Below the pieces are notes generated by a model, which ran no database searches, was not told where the DNA came from, and saw only the letters and a program-made list of their open reading frames with translations. A program made the position numbers and the translations under genes. Positions 27,300 through 37,162 of a DNA stretch of 64,000 bases are shown in pieces (positions within the stretch are counted from its first letter, which is position 1; the number at the start of each line of letters is the position of its first letter). The DNA is taken from positions 434,001 through 498,000 of the forward strand of contig NZ_OX373462.1 of assembly GCF_947331815.1 (NCBI RefSeq), given 5' to 3'. This DNA comes from Cyanobacterium sp. uoEpiScrs1. GTDB lineage: Bacteria > Cyanobacteriota > Cyanobacteriia > Cyanobacteriales > Microcystaceae.

Positions 27300-28805
27300 T
27301 CACTGACTTATACTGATTTGCCGGACAACGGTTAAAGCTGAATAGCTAACTCCTGCGGTTCCTTCCCCTGGATGAGTAGAATCTCCCACTAACCAAAGAT
27401 TCTTCAATGGAGTTCGGGTGGCGATGCCAAAAGGACCAAAGGTAGAAACACGTTGACCAATCCCCCCAACAATACCTTTATCTCTAGCGGTAAATCGAGC
27501 AAATGTGTAAGGCGTTGCGGCTTCTTGGTAAATAAGAGTATCTGAAGTAAGATGAAAATAGGAACTTAAACGGGCAATCGCGTCTGAAGTGTATTTTTGT
27601 TTTAAAGCCTGATAGGCTTCCGGGGCTTGATGGAACCAAATTTGGGGATCAGTAAAGGACGAAGCAATGATAGTAGCTTTTCCCTTAGGGGCGCGCCCAT
27701 CCCCTGGTTCACTGACCGAAATAAACAAAGAGTTATTTTCACTAATGGGTTGATTATTCTCATAAAGAAATTGTAAATGGGGGGGGCAGCCATCTGGAAT
27801 AGCCTGACGATCAACCCCTAAATAAACTACAAATGCCCCTGATGATCTAGGTAGTTTATCCACACGGTTGCGATAAAGTCCCCAAAAGAGGGACGGGGGG
27901 GGATCTAATAATTTAATTAGGTTTTGAATCGTAACATTAGCAACGAAATGATCAGCAGTTTCTATCGAAGTTTCTCTTGTTTTCTGATGTCGGATAGTGA
28001 CCTGTTCAACGCGATTATTCTGAGAATGAATGTTTTCGATACTGTAACCAAGTTTCAGTTTTCCTCCATATTTTTCCAATGCTTCTACTAGACAATTGCT
28101 TAACACTTGCATGCTGCCATGAAGATGATACAAACCTTGTGGCGCTTGAGAAACCGCTAAGACAGTAGCTGCATATAACAAAGCAGTTTCATCAGCGTTA
28201 ACCTGGGAGTAAAGTTTTAATTGTAAGTCTAGAAAGCTCTTAAGACGTTGATCATTGCCTAACCCATACAACCGTAAAGCGTCCCCCACTGTCATTAAAG
28301 CGAAGGGAACAGTGATAAGAGTGTCTAACCGCAGTGCAGAAATTAACTGCCAGAAATCCCAAATGTTGCGGGGAGGTAACACTGGCTCCCGTCCTTGAAA
28401 GTTCCAACTAGCACGAAATAATTCAGCCATTAATTGCCAAAAAGGTTCACTCCCTGGAAATTGTCTTTGTCTTTCTAATTGCCATCTCTTGGAATCTCGC
28501 CATACTTGAATTGGCTCAGTTTCATGCGGTAAAAACACAGCACAAGCCGGATCGCACGGAGTAGCGGTAGGGAGATTTATACCCAATTCAGCAAAAACTC
28601 GTTGATGAACACCTCCAGGTTCTAACCCTGCTACTTGAGTTGCCCCCACATCAAAGCTAAATCCCTGTCGTTTAAAAGTGGATGCGCACCCTCCAGGAAC
28701 CCTTGCCTGTTCATAAATAGTGACATCATAACCCCGACGGGCTAGCAGTGCCCCTGCAGTTAATCCTCCAATTCCGGCACCAATAACAATAATGGAGTGT
28801 GGCAT
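27300..28805 (-). CDS. crtD: Carotenoid desaturase CrtD (C-3',4' desaturase)
   Basis: A FAD-dependent CrtI-like desaturase of 501 residues. The dinucleotide-binding motif IIVIGAGIGGLTAGALLARRGYDVTIYE fills residues 5-32; GGCASTFKRQGFSFDVGATQ follows, and the C-terminal FAD motif NLWLVGDSTHPGEGTAGVSYSA is at about residues 470-491. Cyanobacterial CrtD introduces the 3',4' double bond in myxoxanthophyll synthesis; CrtO and CrtH-like enzymes are alternatives that I consider less likely because of length and the ATQVAGLEPGGVH segment. It is intact although photosystem II genes are lost, so carotenoids may still be needed for membranes or oxygen defence. Divergent from the kinase-like gene at 28909. 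Confidence 0.75.
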   Translation of the reverse strand: MPHSIIVIGAGIGGLTAGALLARRGYDVTIYEQARVPGGCASTFKRQGFSFDVGATQVAGLEPGGVHQRVFAELGINLPTATPCDPACAVFLPHETEPIQVWRDSKRWQLERQRQFPGSEPFWQLMAELFRASWNFQGREPVLPPRNIWDFWQLISALRLDTLITVPFALMTVGDALRLYGLGNDQRLKSFLDLQLKLYSQVNADETALLYAATVLAVSQAPQGLYHLHGSMQVLSNCLVEALEKYGGKLKLGYSIENIHSQNNRVEQVTIRHQKTRETSIETADHFVANVTIQNLIKLLDPPPSLFWGLYRNRVDKLPRSSGAFVVYLGVDRQAIPDGCPPHLQFLYENNQPISENNSLFISVSEPGDGRAPKGKATIIASSFTDPQIWFHQAPEAYQALKQKYTSDAIARLSSYFHLTSDTLIYQEAATPYTFARFTARDKGIVGGIGQRVSTFGPFGIATRTPLKNLWLVGDSTHPGEGTAGVSYSALTVVRQISISQ

Positions 28806-28908
28806 GGTTGCTGAATTTACATTTTTTAATACTATTTCTTAATTATTGTAGCGTCTTCATCCCATCAGCAACTACAATGAGTTGAAATGTTGAATTCGTT
28901 TTAGGTCT

Positions 28909-29598
28909 TTGTCCAAAGTACTCCACACATTGGAACCTCTTTTATCTGTTTGGTATCCTCTAAGCTTAATTATGATTTATTTAGGAGCTATAATCAGTCT
29001 AGCTGAAGGAATAAATCATTTAACAAACTATGATGCGGAGTTTACTCGCAAAATCGTTCATATCAGTTCTGGTAATATAATTTTAATAGCTTGGTGGTTT
29101 AAGCTACCGACATGGGTATTGTTAAGTGCCTCATTGATTGCTAGTTTTATCGCGTTGATTTCCTATTTTTTTCCTATTCTTCCTAGCATTAATAGTGTGA
29201 GACGTAAAAGTTTGGGAACTTTCTTTTACGCTGTAAGTATCGGCATTTTAACCCATTGGTTTTGGACTATAAATAAACCTCAATACACTACTATTGGCAT
29301 TTTAATAATGGCCTGGGGGGATGGAATGGCGGCAGTTATTGGAACAAGATTTGGTAGACATTCTTATCAAATTTTTGGTACAAAAAAAAGTTTGGAAGGT
29401 TCAATAACGGTAATGTGCATAAGCTTTTTAATTACCAGTGTTATTTTATTTATTACAGGTGAGTCTATTAACTTAATCCTGATAACTTCTGTACTAGTCT
29501 CTAGTATAGCGGCAGGATTAGAAGTATTTTCTAAATGGGGAATCGATAACTTAACAGTTCCTTTAGGTAGTGCCATTGTTACTTTTTATTTAACGTGA
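28909..29598 (+). CDS. Phytol/dolichol kinase family protein
   Basis: An integral membrane CTP-dependent lipid kinase of the phytol kinase (VTE5/VTE6), dolichol kinase and diacylglycerol kinase family. The 229 residues have about six membrane segments. Family motifs: EFTRKIVHISSGN (about 44-56), RRKSLGTFFYA, the nucleotide-binding AWGDGMAAVIGTRFGRHSYQIFGTKKSLEGSI (about 138-167), and the C-terminal DNLTVPLGSAIVTF. It starts with TTG at 28909, which is weakly supported. In phototrophs such enzymes recycle phytol from chlorophyll for tocopherol; here the substrate may be another polyprenol. Confidence 0.78.
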   Translation: MSKVLHTLEPLLSVWYPLSLIMIYLGAIISLAEGINHLTNYDAEFTRKIVHISSGNIILIAWWFKLPTWVLLSASLIASFIALISYFFPILPSINSVRRKSLGTFFYAVSIGILTHWFWTINKPQYTTIGILIMAWGDGMAAVIGTRFGRHSYQIFGTKKSLEGSITVMCISFLITSVILFITGESINLILITSVLVSSIAAGLEVFSKWGIDNLTVPLGSAIVTFYLT

Positions 29599-30131
29599 GT
29601 TCTAGTCTGAATTACGATATAAAAAATTAGATAACTATTCTAAATAATTAACGTCAAAAATCAAGACTACAATAGTTGTAAAAAATAGTAGTAGGCGACT
29701 AATTGCTTGTGCAGATAACAAGTTGCCTATGGTTAAAAGTATTTGGCATAAAATTCAATTAATGTTAAGCAGATTTTGTATAAATTTAAGACTTAGTAAG
29801 TTTTGTTAACCACTTGTTTGCTTTCTATATAAAAAACTAACGCTTCTGTTCAAAAATAGAGGCTTGCTTTTATGGTAGAAGTAATATAAATCGTAATACC
29901 GACAGATAAAGAACTCACTAATGATAATAATCGCGGTAATAGAAGAGACTTAAAATAATTTATTTTAGATGTGTGAGCTGATGCTCAGGGTATATCTAAA
30001 TATAGAAGAAAAATGTTTATTGCTTAAAAGGTCAACTATAATTTTAATGAGGTGGGTTAGGAATAATTTTTGTGGAAATTAATACTTTTATCCGCACCAT
30101 AACCCATCCTACCTAGATTAGCTTTAATATG
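29599..30131. other. AT-rich gap between convergent genes
   Basis: A 533-base gap between the 3' ends of two genes. An imperfect hairpin lies at about 29691-29730 (TAGGC...GCCTA), and a GC-richer region at 30049-30115 (GGTGGGTTA...TAACCCATCC) is a likely bidirectional terminator. No gene is recognised. Confidence 0.45.
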
Positions 30132-31265
30132 CTAAATTAACTGTTTAACTAAGGCTTTCCCTACGATTTCAGCTTCTTTTTCTGTCATTCCTGATGTTAA
30201 CGGGGGACAAATATGTTTAGGACACCAATATTCAGCGTTAGGAAAACTCTGTCCGCTACATATTCCTTGAAAAACTGGTTGTAGATGACAGGGAATTTCG
30301 TAAACGGTTCCCCCTAAAAATATATTTTCTTCAGCCAATGCAGCTTTAATATTCTGGGCTGTTTTTCCATCAGGAACATGAACAATTAATTTATATTGAC
30401 TTGCATTATCCATGTGATCTGTAGACACAAATTTGAGTCCCGCTTCTCGTAAAGGGGCAGTAATTAACTGATAGGACTTTTGCCGTCTAGCTAACATTTG
30501 TGGTAACCTAGCTAGGTGAATTAGACCTAAAACAGCGTTAATTTCTGTCATACGGGTACTATTGCCAAAATCTGTATGTAATCCTCCAAAGTCCATCCCC
30601 CGTTTCCCCTGATTTCGTAGTGATCGTGCAATATAATTTTCTTTCTCGTCATTGAGGGTAATCATTCCGCCTTCAAAGGTTGTCATTACTTTCGTAGGAA
30701 AAAACGAAAATGCCGCACCATCTCCTAAATTTCCTGCCTTTATTCCATTAATTTGACTTCCATGAGCGTGAGCTGTATCTTCAAGTACAAAAAGCCCATT
30801 TTGATGACAATATTCGATAATAGAAGGAAACTCTGGAGAAATAACTCCACCAATATGCACCCAAAGTATCCCAGAAATTTTAGGAGTTGTCACTTTACTC
30901 ACAGCTTTTTGTACCATTTTTAGAGATGGGGAAAAGGTTCTCTCGTCCATATCAAGGTATTGAACCTGCCCCCCTATACGAAGAACAGCAGCGATAGTAG
31001 CGAAATTAGTATTGGTGGGGACTAATACGGTCGTGTTCTCAGCTTTTTTAAGGCGTAGGAGGATTTCTAATCCTGAAGAACCACTATTAACAGCGATCGC
31101 ATATTTTGTTCCTATATATTCAGCAAAGGCTTTTTCAAATTCTAAGGTATTCTCCCCTAAGATTAGTTTGCCAGATTTAAGAATTATTTTGGCTTGTTCA
31201 GCAAAGAACTCAATTTCCTCTTCTGTAATATCGAAATAAAAAGGCTTAATGGGTTGTTTTGTCAT
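30132..31265 (-). CDS. DegT/DnrJ/EryC1/StrS-type aminotransferase
   Basis: A PLP-dependent sugar aminotransferase-fold enzyme of 377 residues. It shows YAIAVNSGSSGLEILLR (cofactor pocket), VLVPTNTNFATIAAVLRIGGQVQYLDMD, LFVLEDTAHAHGSQ (Asp that pairs with the PLP nitrogen), the Schiff-base Lys in FFPTKVMTTFEGGMI, and the GNSTRMTEINAVLGL substrate segment. The start at 31265 (MTKQPIKPFYF) matches the family; an ATG at 31283 would add six residues. No other sugar-nucleotide genes are nearby, so its substrate is unknown. A perfect 18-bp hairpin lies about 110 bases upstream. Confidence 0.85.
   Translation of the reverse strand: MTKQPIKPFYFDITEEEIEFFAEQAKIILKSGKLILGENTLEFEKAFAEYIGTKYAIAVNSGSSGLEILLRLKKAENTTVLVPTNTNFATIAAVLRIGGQVQYLDMDERTFSPSLKMVQKAVSKVTTPKISGILWVHIGGVISPEFPSIIEYCHQNGLFVLEDTAHAHGSQINGIKAGNLGDGAAFSFFPTKVMTTFEGGMITLNDEKENYIARSLRNQGKRGMDFGGLHTDFGNSTRMTEINAVLGLIHLARLPQMLARRQKSYQLITAPLREAGLKFVSTDHMDNASQYKLIVHVPDGKTAQNIKAALAEENIFLGGTVYEIPCHLQPVFQGICSGQSFPNAEYWCPKHICPPLTSGMTEKEAEIVGKALVKQLI
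31093..31100. repeat. HIP1 octamer
   Basis: GCGATCGC, the cyanobacterial highly iterated palindrome, here inside the aminotransferase gene. I noticed only one other exact copy (23034-23041, in cobN). Confidence 0.85.
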
Positions 31266-32491
31266 GTTAATAGTAGAAATCACACTAATTCAGTTGATTT
31301 TAAACCTAAACTTAAGGATTGGAAACGAAGTATACGGGAAAATAAAGAAGAGTTTTAACTTCTCAAAAGACTCCATTATATCTTCTATCTCTAACTAAAG
31401 ATAGAAGATATAATGGAAGAAGACAATTAAGCTGTAAGACTAAAACTTTCAGTGTCATAAAAAATTTTTTATGGAGTTATTAAAATTTAGCCAAAATAGA
31501 ATTTTATAAAAAATCAACTAATGAATTATTAAACTAAACTTGGAAGGACTAGGATTTTACGTTAAATCTATCGTTTGACTTTTTTCCAAATTATTGAATA
31601 ATTACAATAAACTTTTACTGTCCTTTCATTGAGTTTGCATGTGTAGTTTTTTATTATAAAATTTAACCTGTCCACCATTTTACTTTAATAGAGATATGAG
31701 TTAAGATATAATCTCTTAAGTTTTGATATGGACAAATATGTTTTTTTGAAGTAGCTGACACAGACGATTCATTCTACTATTCTTCTGTAGAAAAATTTTT
31801 TGGATATATAAAGGCATAAAAAACTTAAAATTGTACTCTAATGATATATTTATAATTTGATTATGTAAACTAACACTGACACAGTGGTATTCAAGTAAAT
31901 TATAGTTTTGATTAGTCATTTTTTAACATCAGGAAGAAATAGGTAGTATTAAGCTATTGACTAATAAACCAAAAAAATACTTTTAAAACATTATTATTAT
32001 ATTAAATAATTTAAAAAACAGTCTTTTTAGATTGTTCTATAATAAACAAGTACTTGCCTGAAAAAATACTGGGACAAGTTGGCTATGATGTGTATTTATT
32101 ACTCTACCATAAGAAGAAAATCACTAGGTAAGCTTATGCTTTTTAAGCAATAATTATTTTTTTTGATAGATAGCTATTTTATTTGAAGCTTAAATCAAAT
32201 ACTAAATTAATCTGTAAAATTTTTATAGAAGTAATTATAATTTATATTTTTTGAACTTATCTGGTTTTCGAACTAAATATTCTAAAAATCAGATGGGTTC
32301 AACAACGGTCTATACTTGAAGTGAGTTAGAATCAGAGGCGAAAGCCATAACACTACTACGGGTCAGGCAAAGGGCAAAAGGCTTGGATTTATACGCAAGT
32401 TTATCATTTTTAGCCACTCCCTAGTCTTCATGGGTGGTGTTATGTATCCCAGGCAGTGGGACTACTAACAGACAAAACTAATAATTGACCA
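31266..32491. other. AT-rich gap before clpR
   Basis: About 1.2 kb. It holds the 18-bp perfect hairpin at 31373-31416. Nearest clpR (32347-32450) is a GC-richer stretch in which CATAACAC and GTGTTATG can pair over about 90 bases, a possible structured leader for the clpR-clpP3 transcript. The middle shows no recognisable gene; an ORF of 67 codons at 31716-31919 (-) is low-complexity and not credible. Confidence 0.45.
31373..31416. repeat. Perfect 18-bp inverted repeat
   Basis: Arms 31373-31390 (CCATTATATCTTCTATCT) and 31399-31416 are exact reverse complements around CTAACTAA. Confidence 0.88.
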
Positions 32492-33169
32492 ATGGAGATC
32501 AAAGCCGTTCAATCTGCTTACTACGGAGAGATTAATTTCCGAACACCTCCCCCAGATTTAGAATCCTTAATACTAAAAGAACGTATTATTTATCTGGGAA
32601 TGCCTTTATTTTCTTCCGATGATGTAAAACAACAAGTCGGGATTGATGTTACTCAATTGATTATCGCTCAACTATTGTATTTACAGTTTGATGATCCAGA
32701 CAAGCCCATTTATTTTTACATTAACTCCACAGGTACTTCTTGGTATACCGGAGACGCTATTGGTTTTGAAACAGAAGCCTTTGCCATTTGCGATACTATG
32801 AGTTATGTTAAACCGCCCATCCACACCATTTGTATTGGGCAGGCCATGGGAACGGCAGCGATGATCCTCTCAGCAGGAACTAAAGGTTGTAGAGCAAGTC
32901 TTCCTCACTCTACCATTGTTCTCAATCAAAACCGATCAGGAGCTAGGGGCCAAGCTACCGATATACAAATTCGGGCAAAAGAAGTATTATCTAACAAACA
33001 AACCATGTTAGAGATTCTCTCTAAGAATACGGGACAACCTATAGAAAAAATCGCTAAGGATACTGACCGCACTTTCTATTTGACTCCTGAAGCCGCTAAA
33101 GAATATGGCTTGATTGATCGGGTCTTAGAAAGCTCCAAAGAATTGCCTAAACAATTAACTACTATTTAG
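32492..33169 (+). CDS. clpR: ClpR, catalytically inactive Clp protease subunit
   Basis: A ClpP-like subunit found in cyanobacteria and plastids that lacks protease activity and assembles with ClpP3. The ClpP fold is evident (ERIIYLGMPLF, IAQLLYLQFDDPDKPIYFYINSTG, YLTPEAAKEYGLIDRVL). The catalytic residues are missing: where ClpP has Ser in GLAASMGA, this protein has IGQAMGTAA with Gly120, and the catalytic His of MIHQP is Asn145 in VLNQN. The 225 residues are typical. clpP3 starts 38 bases after its stop, so they form an operon. In cyanobacteria this core works with ClpC and is considered essential. Confidence 0.93.
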   Translation: MEIKAVQSAYYGEINFRTPPPDLESLILKERIIYLGMPLFSSDDVKQQVGIDVTQLIIAQLLYLQFDDPDKPIYFYINSTGTSWYTGDAIGFETEAFAICDTMSYVKPPIHTICIGQAMGTAAMILSAGTKGCRASLPHSTIVLNQNRSGARGQATDIQIRAKEVLSNKQTMLEILSKNTGQPIEKIAKDTDRTFYLTPEAAKEYGLIDRVLESSKELPKQLTTI

Positions 33170-33207
33170 TTAATTGTTGTTCACCTTTACCTTTGAATTA
33201 ATCGCTT

Positions 33208-33807
33208 ATGCCTCTTGGTGTTCCTAGTGTTCCATATCGTCTTCCTGGTAGTCAATACGAACGATGGATTGACATTTACACCCGTTTGAGTCAGGAAAGA
33301 ATTATTTTTCTCGGTCAGGAAGTGACTGACAGTTTAGCGAATCGTATTGTAGCCTTTTTGTTATACCTCGATTCAGAAGATCCTGGTAAACCAATTTATT
33401 TGTATATCAACTCTCCTGGTGGTTCTGTCACTGCAGGAATGGCTATTTACGACACAATGAAGTACATTAAATCTGATGTAATTACTATTTGTGTTGGGTT
33501 AGCCGCCTCGATGGGAGCATTTTTATTGGCTTCCGGAACTCCAGGAAAACGTTTAGCTCTTCCCCATGCTCGTATTATGATACACCAACCTATGGGTGGA
33601 ACAGGAAGACGACAAGCCACAGACATTGAAATTGAAGCTAATGAAATCTTGCGAATTCGCCGTCAACTAAATCAAATTTTAGCAGATGAAACTCAACAAA
33701 CTCTTGAGAAAATAGAGAAAGATACAGACCGAGATTATTATATGTCGGCAGAAGAGGCTAAAGGATATGGTCTGATTGATAAAGTTATTGATGAGCGTAC
33801 GGTTTAG
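33208..33807 (+). CDS. clpP3: ATP-dependent Clp protease proteolytic subunit (ClpP3)
   Basis: The active serine protease subunit that pairs with ClpR. The catalytic Ser101 is in GLAASMGAF, His126 in [16 protein letters not shown], and the Asp is expected in the [14 protein letters not shown] region. The 199 residues are normal. The immediate linkage to clpR identifies it as ClpP3 rather than ClpP1 or ClpP2. Intact; it keeps core protein turnover. Confidence 0.92.
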   Translation: MPLGVPSVPYRLPGSQYERWIDIYTRLSQERIIFLGQEVTDSLANRIVAFLLYLDSEDPGKPIYLYINSPGGSVTAGMAIYDTMKYIKSDVITICVGLAASMGAFLLASGTPGKRLALPHARIMIHQPMGGTGRRQATDIEIEANEILRIRRQLNQILADETQQTLEKIEKDTDRDYYMSAEEAKGYGLIDKVIDERTV

Positions 33808-34500
33808 TTAATTGGTTACGTTTGTCATTATTCTGTTCCCTCATAATAGCTACTATTTTGGGGGACATCGAGGTTCAAAAATAGTATTTTTTCAATATCT
33901 AAGTCAAATTCGGTGAGATTGAATAAGTGTGAAGTAAAAAAGGAGTTAGAAAAATCTATCTACAATGACCTTTAGAATAGGAGTAGAAGCTACGATATCT
34001 AAATCTAGAAGGGTAGAAAGTTAAAGAAAATTTAGAGTAGGTAAAATTTTTGGAAACGACAGTTAGGATAGCAATTGCTAGATAAGTTATGTAAGTGAGT
34101 AATAAAAAGATACTGGGAACCTCTGAGAAGAGACTATAAAAGAACTAAAAAAAAGAAGATATAAAATATTTACTGAGAAATTATTTTTTATTTTAATAGA
34201 GTTTAAAATAACCTAGATTAAACTATCCAATAACACAGCTGTGTCAAATTATTAAATTCTTAAATTTATATCTGTTAATTGTCAATTAATATGTTTTTTA
34301 TTCCTATTATTCATTATAAATTTTAAAAATAGTTATTGACTCCCTAATTAAACTCAGCTTCTTTTTTTTGCTACAAAAATTATGCAAATCGACAATAATA
34401 TACTTTTTGTTTTTTTATTTGAATAAAAGTTTATGTTTTAAGTAGTTATTTTAAATATTTTTCACAAATTAATGATTAACAAATTAGGTTTTTAGACTTT

Positions 34501-34522
34501 AAATATAAATTAATTTATATTT
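34501..34522. repeat. 22-base perfect palindrome
   Basis: AAATATAAATTAATTTATAT and two more T bases read the same on both strands with no loop. It is AT-only, so chance is more plausible than for the GC-containing arms elsewhere. Confidence 0.6.
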
Positions 34523-34755
34523 TATCACCGTGATGGCAGCAACCACTTGACTATAAACGTTAACATAACGCTTTTGTTTCTCTAGTTAAGTATCGCAAAT
34601 TATTTTGTTCTATGTTTTTAGTCACCATTAATACTTTTAGATATAATCCAGTTTTAATCCCTACTATATGGCAAATAAAGTACCATAGTTAAACTACCAA
34701 AGTCACAACGCCCACAGGACAGGCCAAAATTTGTATTAAGACCAAACTTTAGGGT

Positions 34756-34787
34756 TAAAATCAAAACCGAGTTATCATCTGCCCACT
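34756..34787 (+). promoter_or_regulatory. Upstream element shared with the gene at 7350
   Basis: Matches 7283-7314 at 26 of 32 positions (see there). It lies 101 bases before the ATG at 34888. It may be an operator or promoter; function not shown. Confidence 0.35.
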
Positions 34788-34887
34788 GATGTTGTGTGTG
34801 TCTGAATTGTACGAGAAAATATGATCTTAAGTCCCAATGGACGGACTGCCATAGTTTAAGGAGAAAACCCTTGTGTTTTGCTTAAAA

Positions 34888-36273
34888 ATGCGATCACGAC
34901 TCATCAAGTCTGTTTGTCTATCATTTCTTATACTCTCTCTTAGTTGGGGATTATTCGGTTGTAAAGATCGCCTAGAAACATCCCGATCTTTATTAGAATC
35001 GCTTCCTGAAGCTATTATTACCAACAAACTGGCAGAAGTAGCTCCTCCATCCATCATCCAAGAATTGGACAATAATCTAGATCAATATCAGCCACAAGTT
35101 GACATTGTTAGCCCTGGAAATGATCATGTTTTTTCTAAACCTAGCGTTGTTGTCAAACTAGAGGTGAAGGACTATCCTCTATTCAAAGATCCCAACTTAG
35201 GACTTGGTCCTCATCTTCACCTGATTCTTGACAATGAACCTTATCAGGCAATTTACAGTCTCGATGAACCAATTATTTTAGAGAACTTAACTCCAGGAAC
35301 CCATACACTGCGGGTGTTTGCCTCTAAACCTTGGCATGAAAGCTTTAAAAACGATGGTGCCTATGATCAAACTACATTTTATGTTCTGACCAAAACGGAA
35401 AACAACGCTCCAGACATGTCTCTTCCCCTTCTCACATACAGCCGCCCTAGTGGAATTTATGGCGCACAACCAATTATGTTAGATTTTTACTTAACGAATG
35501 CCCCGTTACATTTAGTAGCACAAGAAAGTGCCAATGATGAAGTGGCTGACTGGCGTATTAAGGTTACCATTAATGGGGAAAGTTTTTTTGTTGATACATG
35601 GAAATCTATTTATCTTCAAGGATTTGAGGAAGGAACAAACTGGCTCCAATTAGAATTTATTGACGAACAAGGAAATATAATTAATAATGCCTTCAATAAT
35701 ACAGTTCGACTCATTACTTATAAGCCTAACGGTCAAGATACTTTATCTAAACTAGTTCGAGGAGAACTCTCAGCTGAACTTGCCCAGTCTATTGTTCATC
35801 CTGATTATAAAGCTAAAGTCCCCCCGACCTCTCTAGTAAAAGAAGCTCTCATACACGATATAGAGCCTTATAACAAAGAGATCACACCTTCGGACGAAGA
35901 GCCTCCATCAACTTTAGAAAAAATTACGACAATTCCCGACTACCCCGCTGCTATGTCTGAAGCACCGGGAGAGATATCTGAAGTTTCCCCCGGAAAAACT
36001 AAGCTATCATACACTCAGGAAACAAACATTGAAGAGGAGAAAACTATTGAAAACAAATCTTTGGACTCTCAAAAAAAAGTCACTCAGACCTCCTCTGATA
36101 GGATATTCTCTCTAGAGAGAATGCACCAATGGGGTAACAGTGTCTCAACTTTTTTCGAACAAGTTAATGATTTAATCTCTCAATGGGGTAGCAGTGTCTC
36201 AACTTCCTTTAGGCAGGCTAATTACCACATCTCTCAATGGTTGGAAAACCTAATAAATAAAGTAAATTCTTAA
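34888..36273 (+). CDS. Large lipoprotein of unknown function
   Basis: A 461-residue protein beginning MRSRLIKSVCLSFLILSLSW, followed by a lipobox ending at the Cys of LFGC, so a secreted lipoprotein. The start at 34888 gives a proper signal peptide; a GTG at 34873 would add five residues. The middle (about 50-290) looks beta-rich: PQVDIVSPGNDHVF, GPHLHLILDNEPYQAIYSLDEPI and LTPGTHTLRVFASKPWHES resemble a repeated Ig-like or fibronectin-like fold known from cyanobacterial proteins. A low-complexity Glu/Ser/Pro segment (about 310-405) leads to two near-identical 17-residue repeats beginning QWGNSVSTFFEQ and QWGSSVSTSFRQ. Function unknown. Confidence 0.7.
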   Translation: MRSRLIKSVCLSFLILSLSWGLFGCKDRLETSRSLLESLPEAIITNKLAEVAPPSIIQELDNNLDQYQPQVDIVSPGNDHVFSKPSVVVKLEVKDYPLFKDPNLGLGPHLHLILDNEPYQAIYSLDEPIILENLTPGTHTLRVFASKPWHESFKNDGAYDQTTFYVLTKTENNAPDMSLPLLTYSRPSGIYGAQPIMLDFYLTNAPLHLVAQESANDEVADWRIKVTINGESFFVDTWKSIYLQGFEEGTNWLQLEFIDEQGNIINNAFNNTVRLITYKPNGQDTLSKLVRGELSAELAQSIVHPDYKAKVPPTSLVKEALIHDIEPYNKEITPSDEEPPSTLEKITTIPDYPAAMSEAPGEISEVSPGKTKLSYTQETNIEEEKTIENKSLDSQKKVTQTSSDRIFSLERMHQWGNSVSTFFEQVNDLISQWGSSVSTSFRQANYHISQWLENLINKVNS

Positions 36274-36424
36274 AGATTAAATAATCTATCAGGTAATGTA
36301 AGAATTAATACTAAAGATTTATAAATTTATCTTTAAATTTTGAGGTCTACCCTAAGGAACTGAATTATGCTGATAGGCGTCTACGGATAATTTGCCCATA
36401 AAATTCAGTTGGAGTGAGGTTATC

Positions 36425-37000
36425 GTGTTTTTTAAACAGTCTCATCTATTAGCAGGGTTAGCAGTGGCTGCCATGTCAGCTTTATCCATTGCTCCTGTGC
36501 AAGCAGAACCCACTAACGGCGAAGTTTTGATCAGTCAGTTGCGCGGCCATGAACTAGAAGATCCTATCGAAGTCTATCAACAGGATTGGGTTAAGTTCAA
36601 GTTTGAAGACTATGCCATTGGACGTATCAGAGGTGTAACTGGTGATGTAGCTCAAGTTCAAACCATATCTCCTCCCTATGTTCAAATCGGAAATGATGAG
36701 GTATGGCGCATCACTACTCGTCTCCCTAAGCGCTGGCCAACTTTGGTTGCAGGCTCTGACGTGATCATGAAAATAGTTGACAACAAATGGGTTATCCTCA
36801 GTGAGGATGTAGAGGAATTCGATTTGCTCTATGATTATGCCATGCCTGCATGGGTTTCTCGTCTAGACTTGAGAGAAGTGGCCCTCATTGAAAGGACCGA
36901 CATTGATTGGGATCGTCCTGACGTCAGCTTACCTCCTTTAGCGCCTAGTAATGCTGTAATCGAACCGGTAGAAACGGCTCCTGTTCGGGGTATGTGGTAA
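36425..37000 (+). CDS. Exported conserved cyanobacterial protein
   Basis: A 191-residue protein with a signal peptide (FFKQSHLLAGLAVAAMSALSIAPVQA, cleavage before EPTNGE) and a compact secreted domain (VKFKFEDYAIGRIRGVTGDVAQVQT, DEVWRITTRLPKRWPTLVAGSDVIMKIVDNKWVILSE) that looks like an all-beta fold. The GTG at 36425 is chosen because GGAGTGAGGT lies just upstream and the signal peptide then starts cleanly; the longer frame from 36392 adds 11 residues without signal character. I recall similar proteins in other cyanobacteria but no name. Confidence 0.65.
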   Translation: MFFKQSHLLAGLAVAAMSALSIAPVQAEPTNGEVLISQLRGHELEDPIEVYQQDWVKFKFEDYAIGRIRGVTGDVAQVQTISPPYVQIGNDEVWRITTRLPKRWPTLVAGSDVIMKIVDNKWVILSEDVEEFDLLYDYAMPAWVSRLDLREVALIERTDIDWDRPDVSLPPLAPSNAVIEPVETAPVRGMW

Positions 37001-37162
37001 AGATTTGCCCTGACGGAAGTTAGAGTATTTGGTGACAAGAGCACAACATAACTGTACTACAATCAATAGCGTTACTCTATCAAGATAAGATCGGGTAACG
37101 TTATTATTTTGTAGACGATACGAGTGTACTTTAAGTTTCCAAGTTTTCTGGAACGAGAAAAC

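Larger units (their letters stand above)
33808..34887. other. AT-rich gap before the lipoprotein gene
   Basis: About 1.08 kb. A pairing of TACTATTTT with AAAATAGTA (33851-33885) may end the clp transcript. A perfect 22-base palindrome stands at 34501-34522, and the shared element at 34756-34787. No gene remnant could be identified. Confidence 0.45.

Noticed and set aside
31716..31919. 67-codon minus-strand frame before clpR
   Set aside because: Low-complexity, no motif, no ribosome-binding site; chance open frame in an AT-rich gap.
33861..33885. tRNA T-arm-like GGTTCAAAAA sequence
   Set aside because: No acceptor, D or anticodon stems fit around it. I found no convincing tRNA or rRNA gene anywhere in the window.
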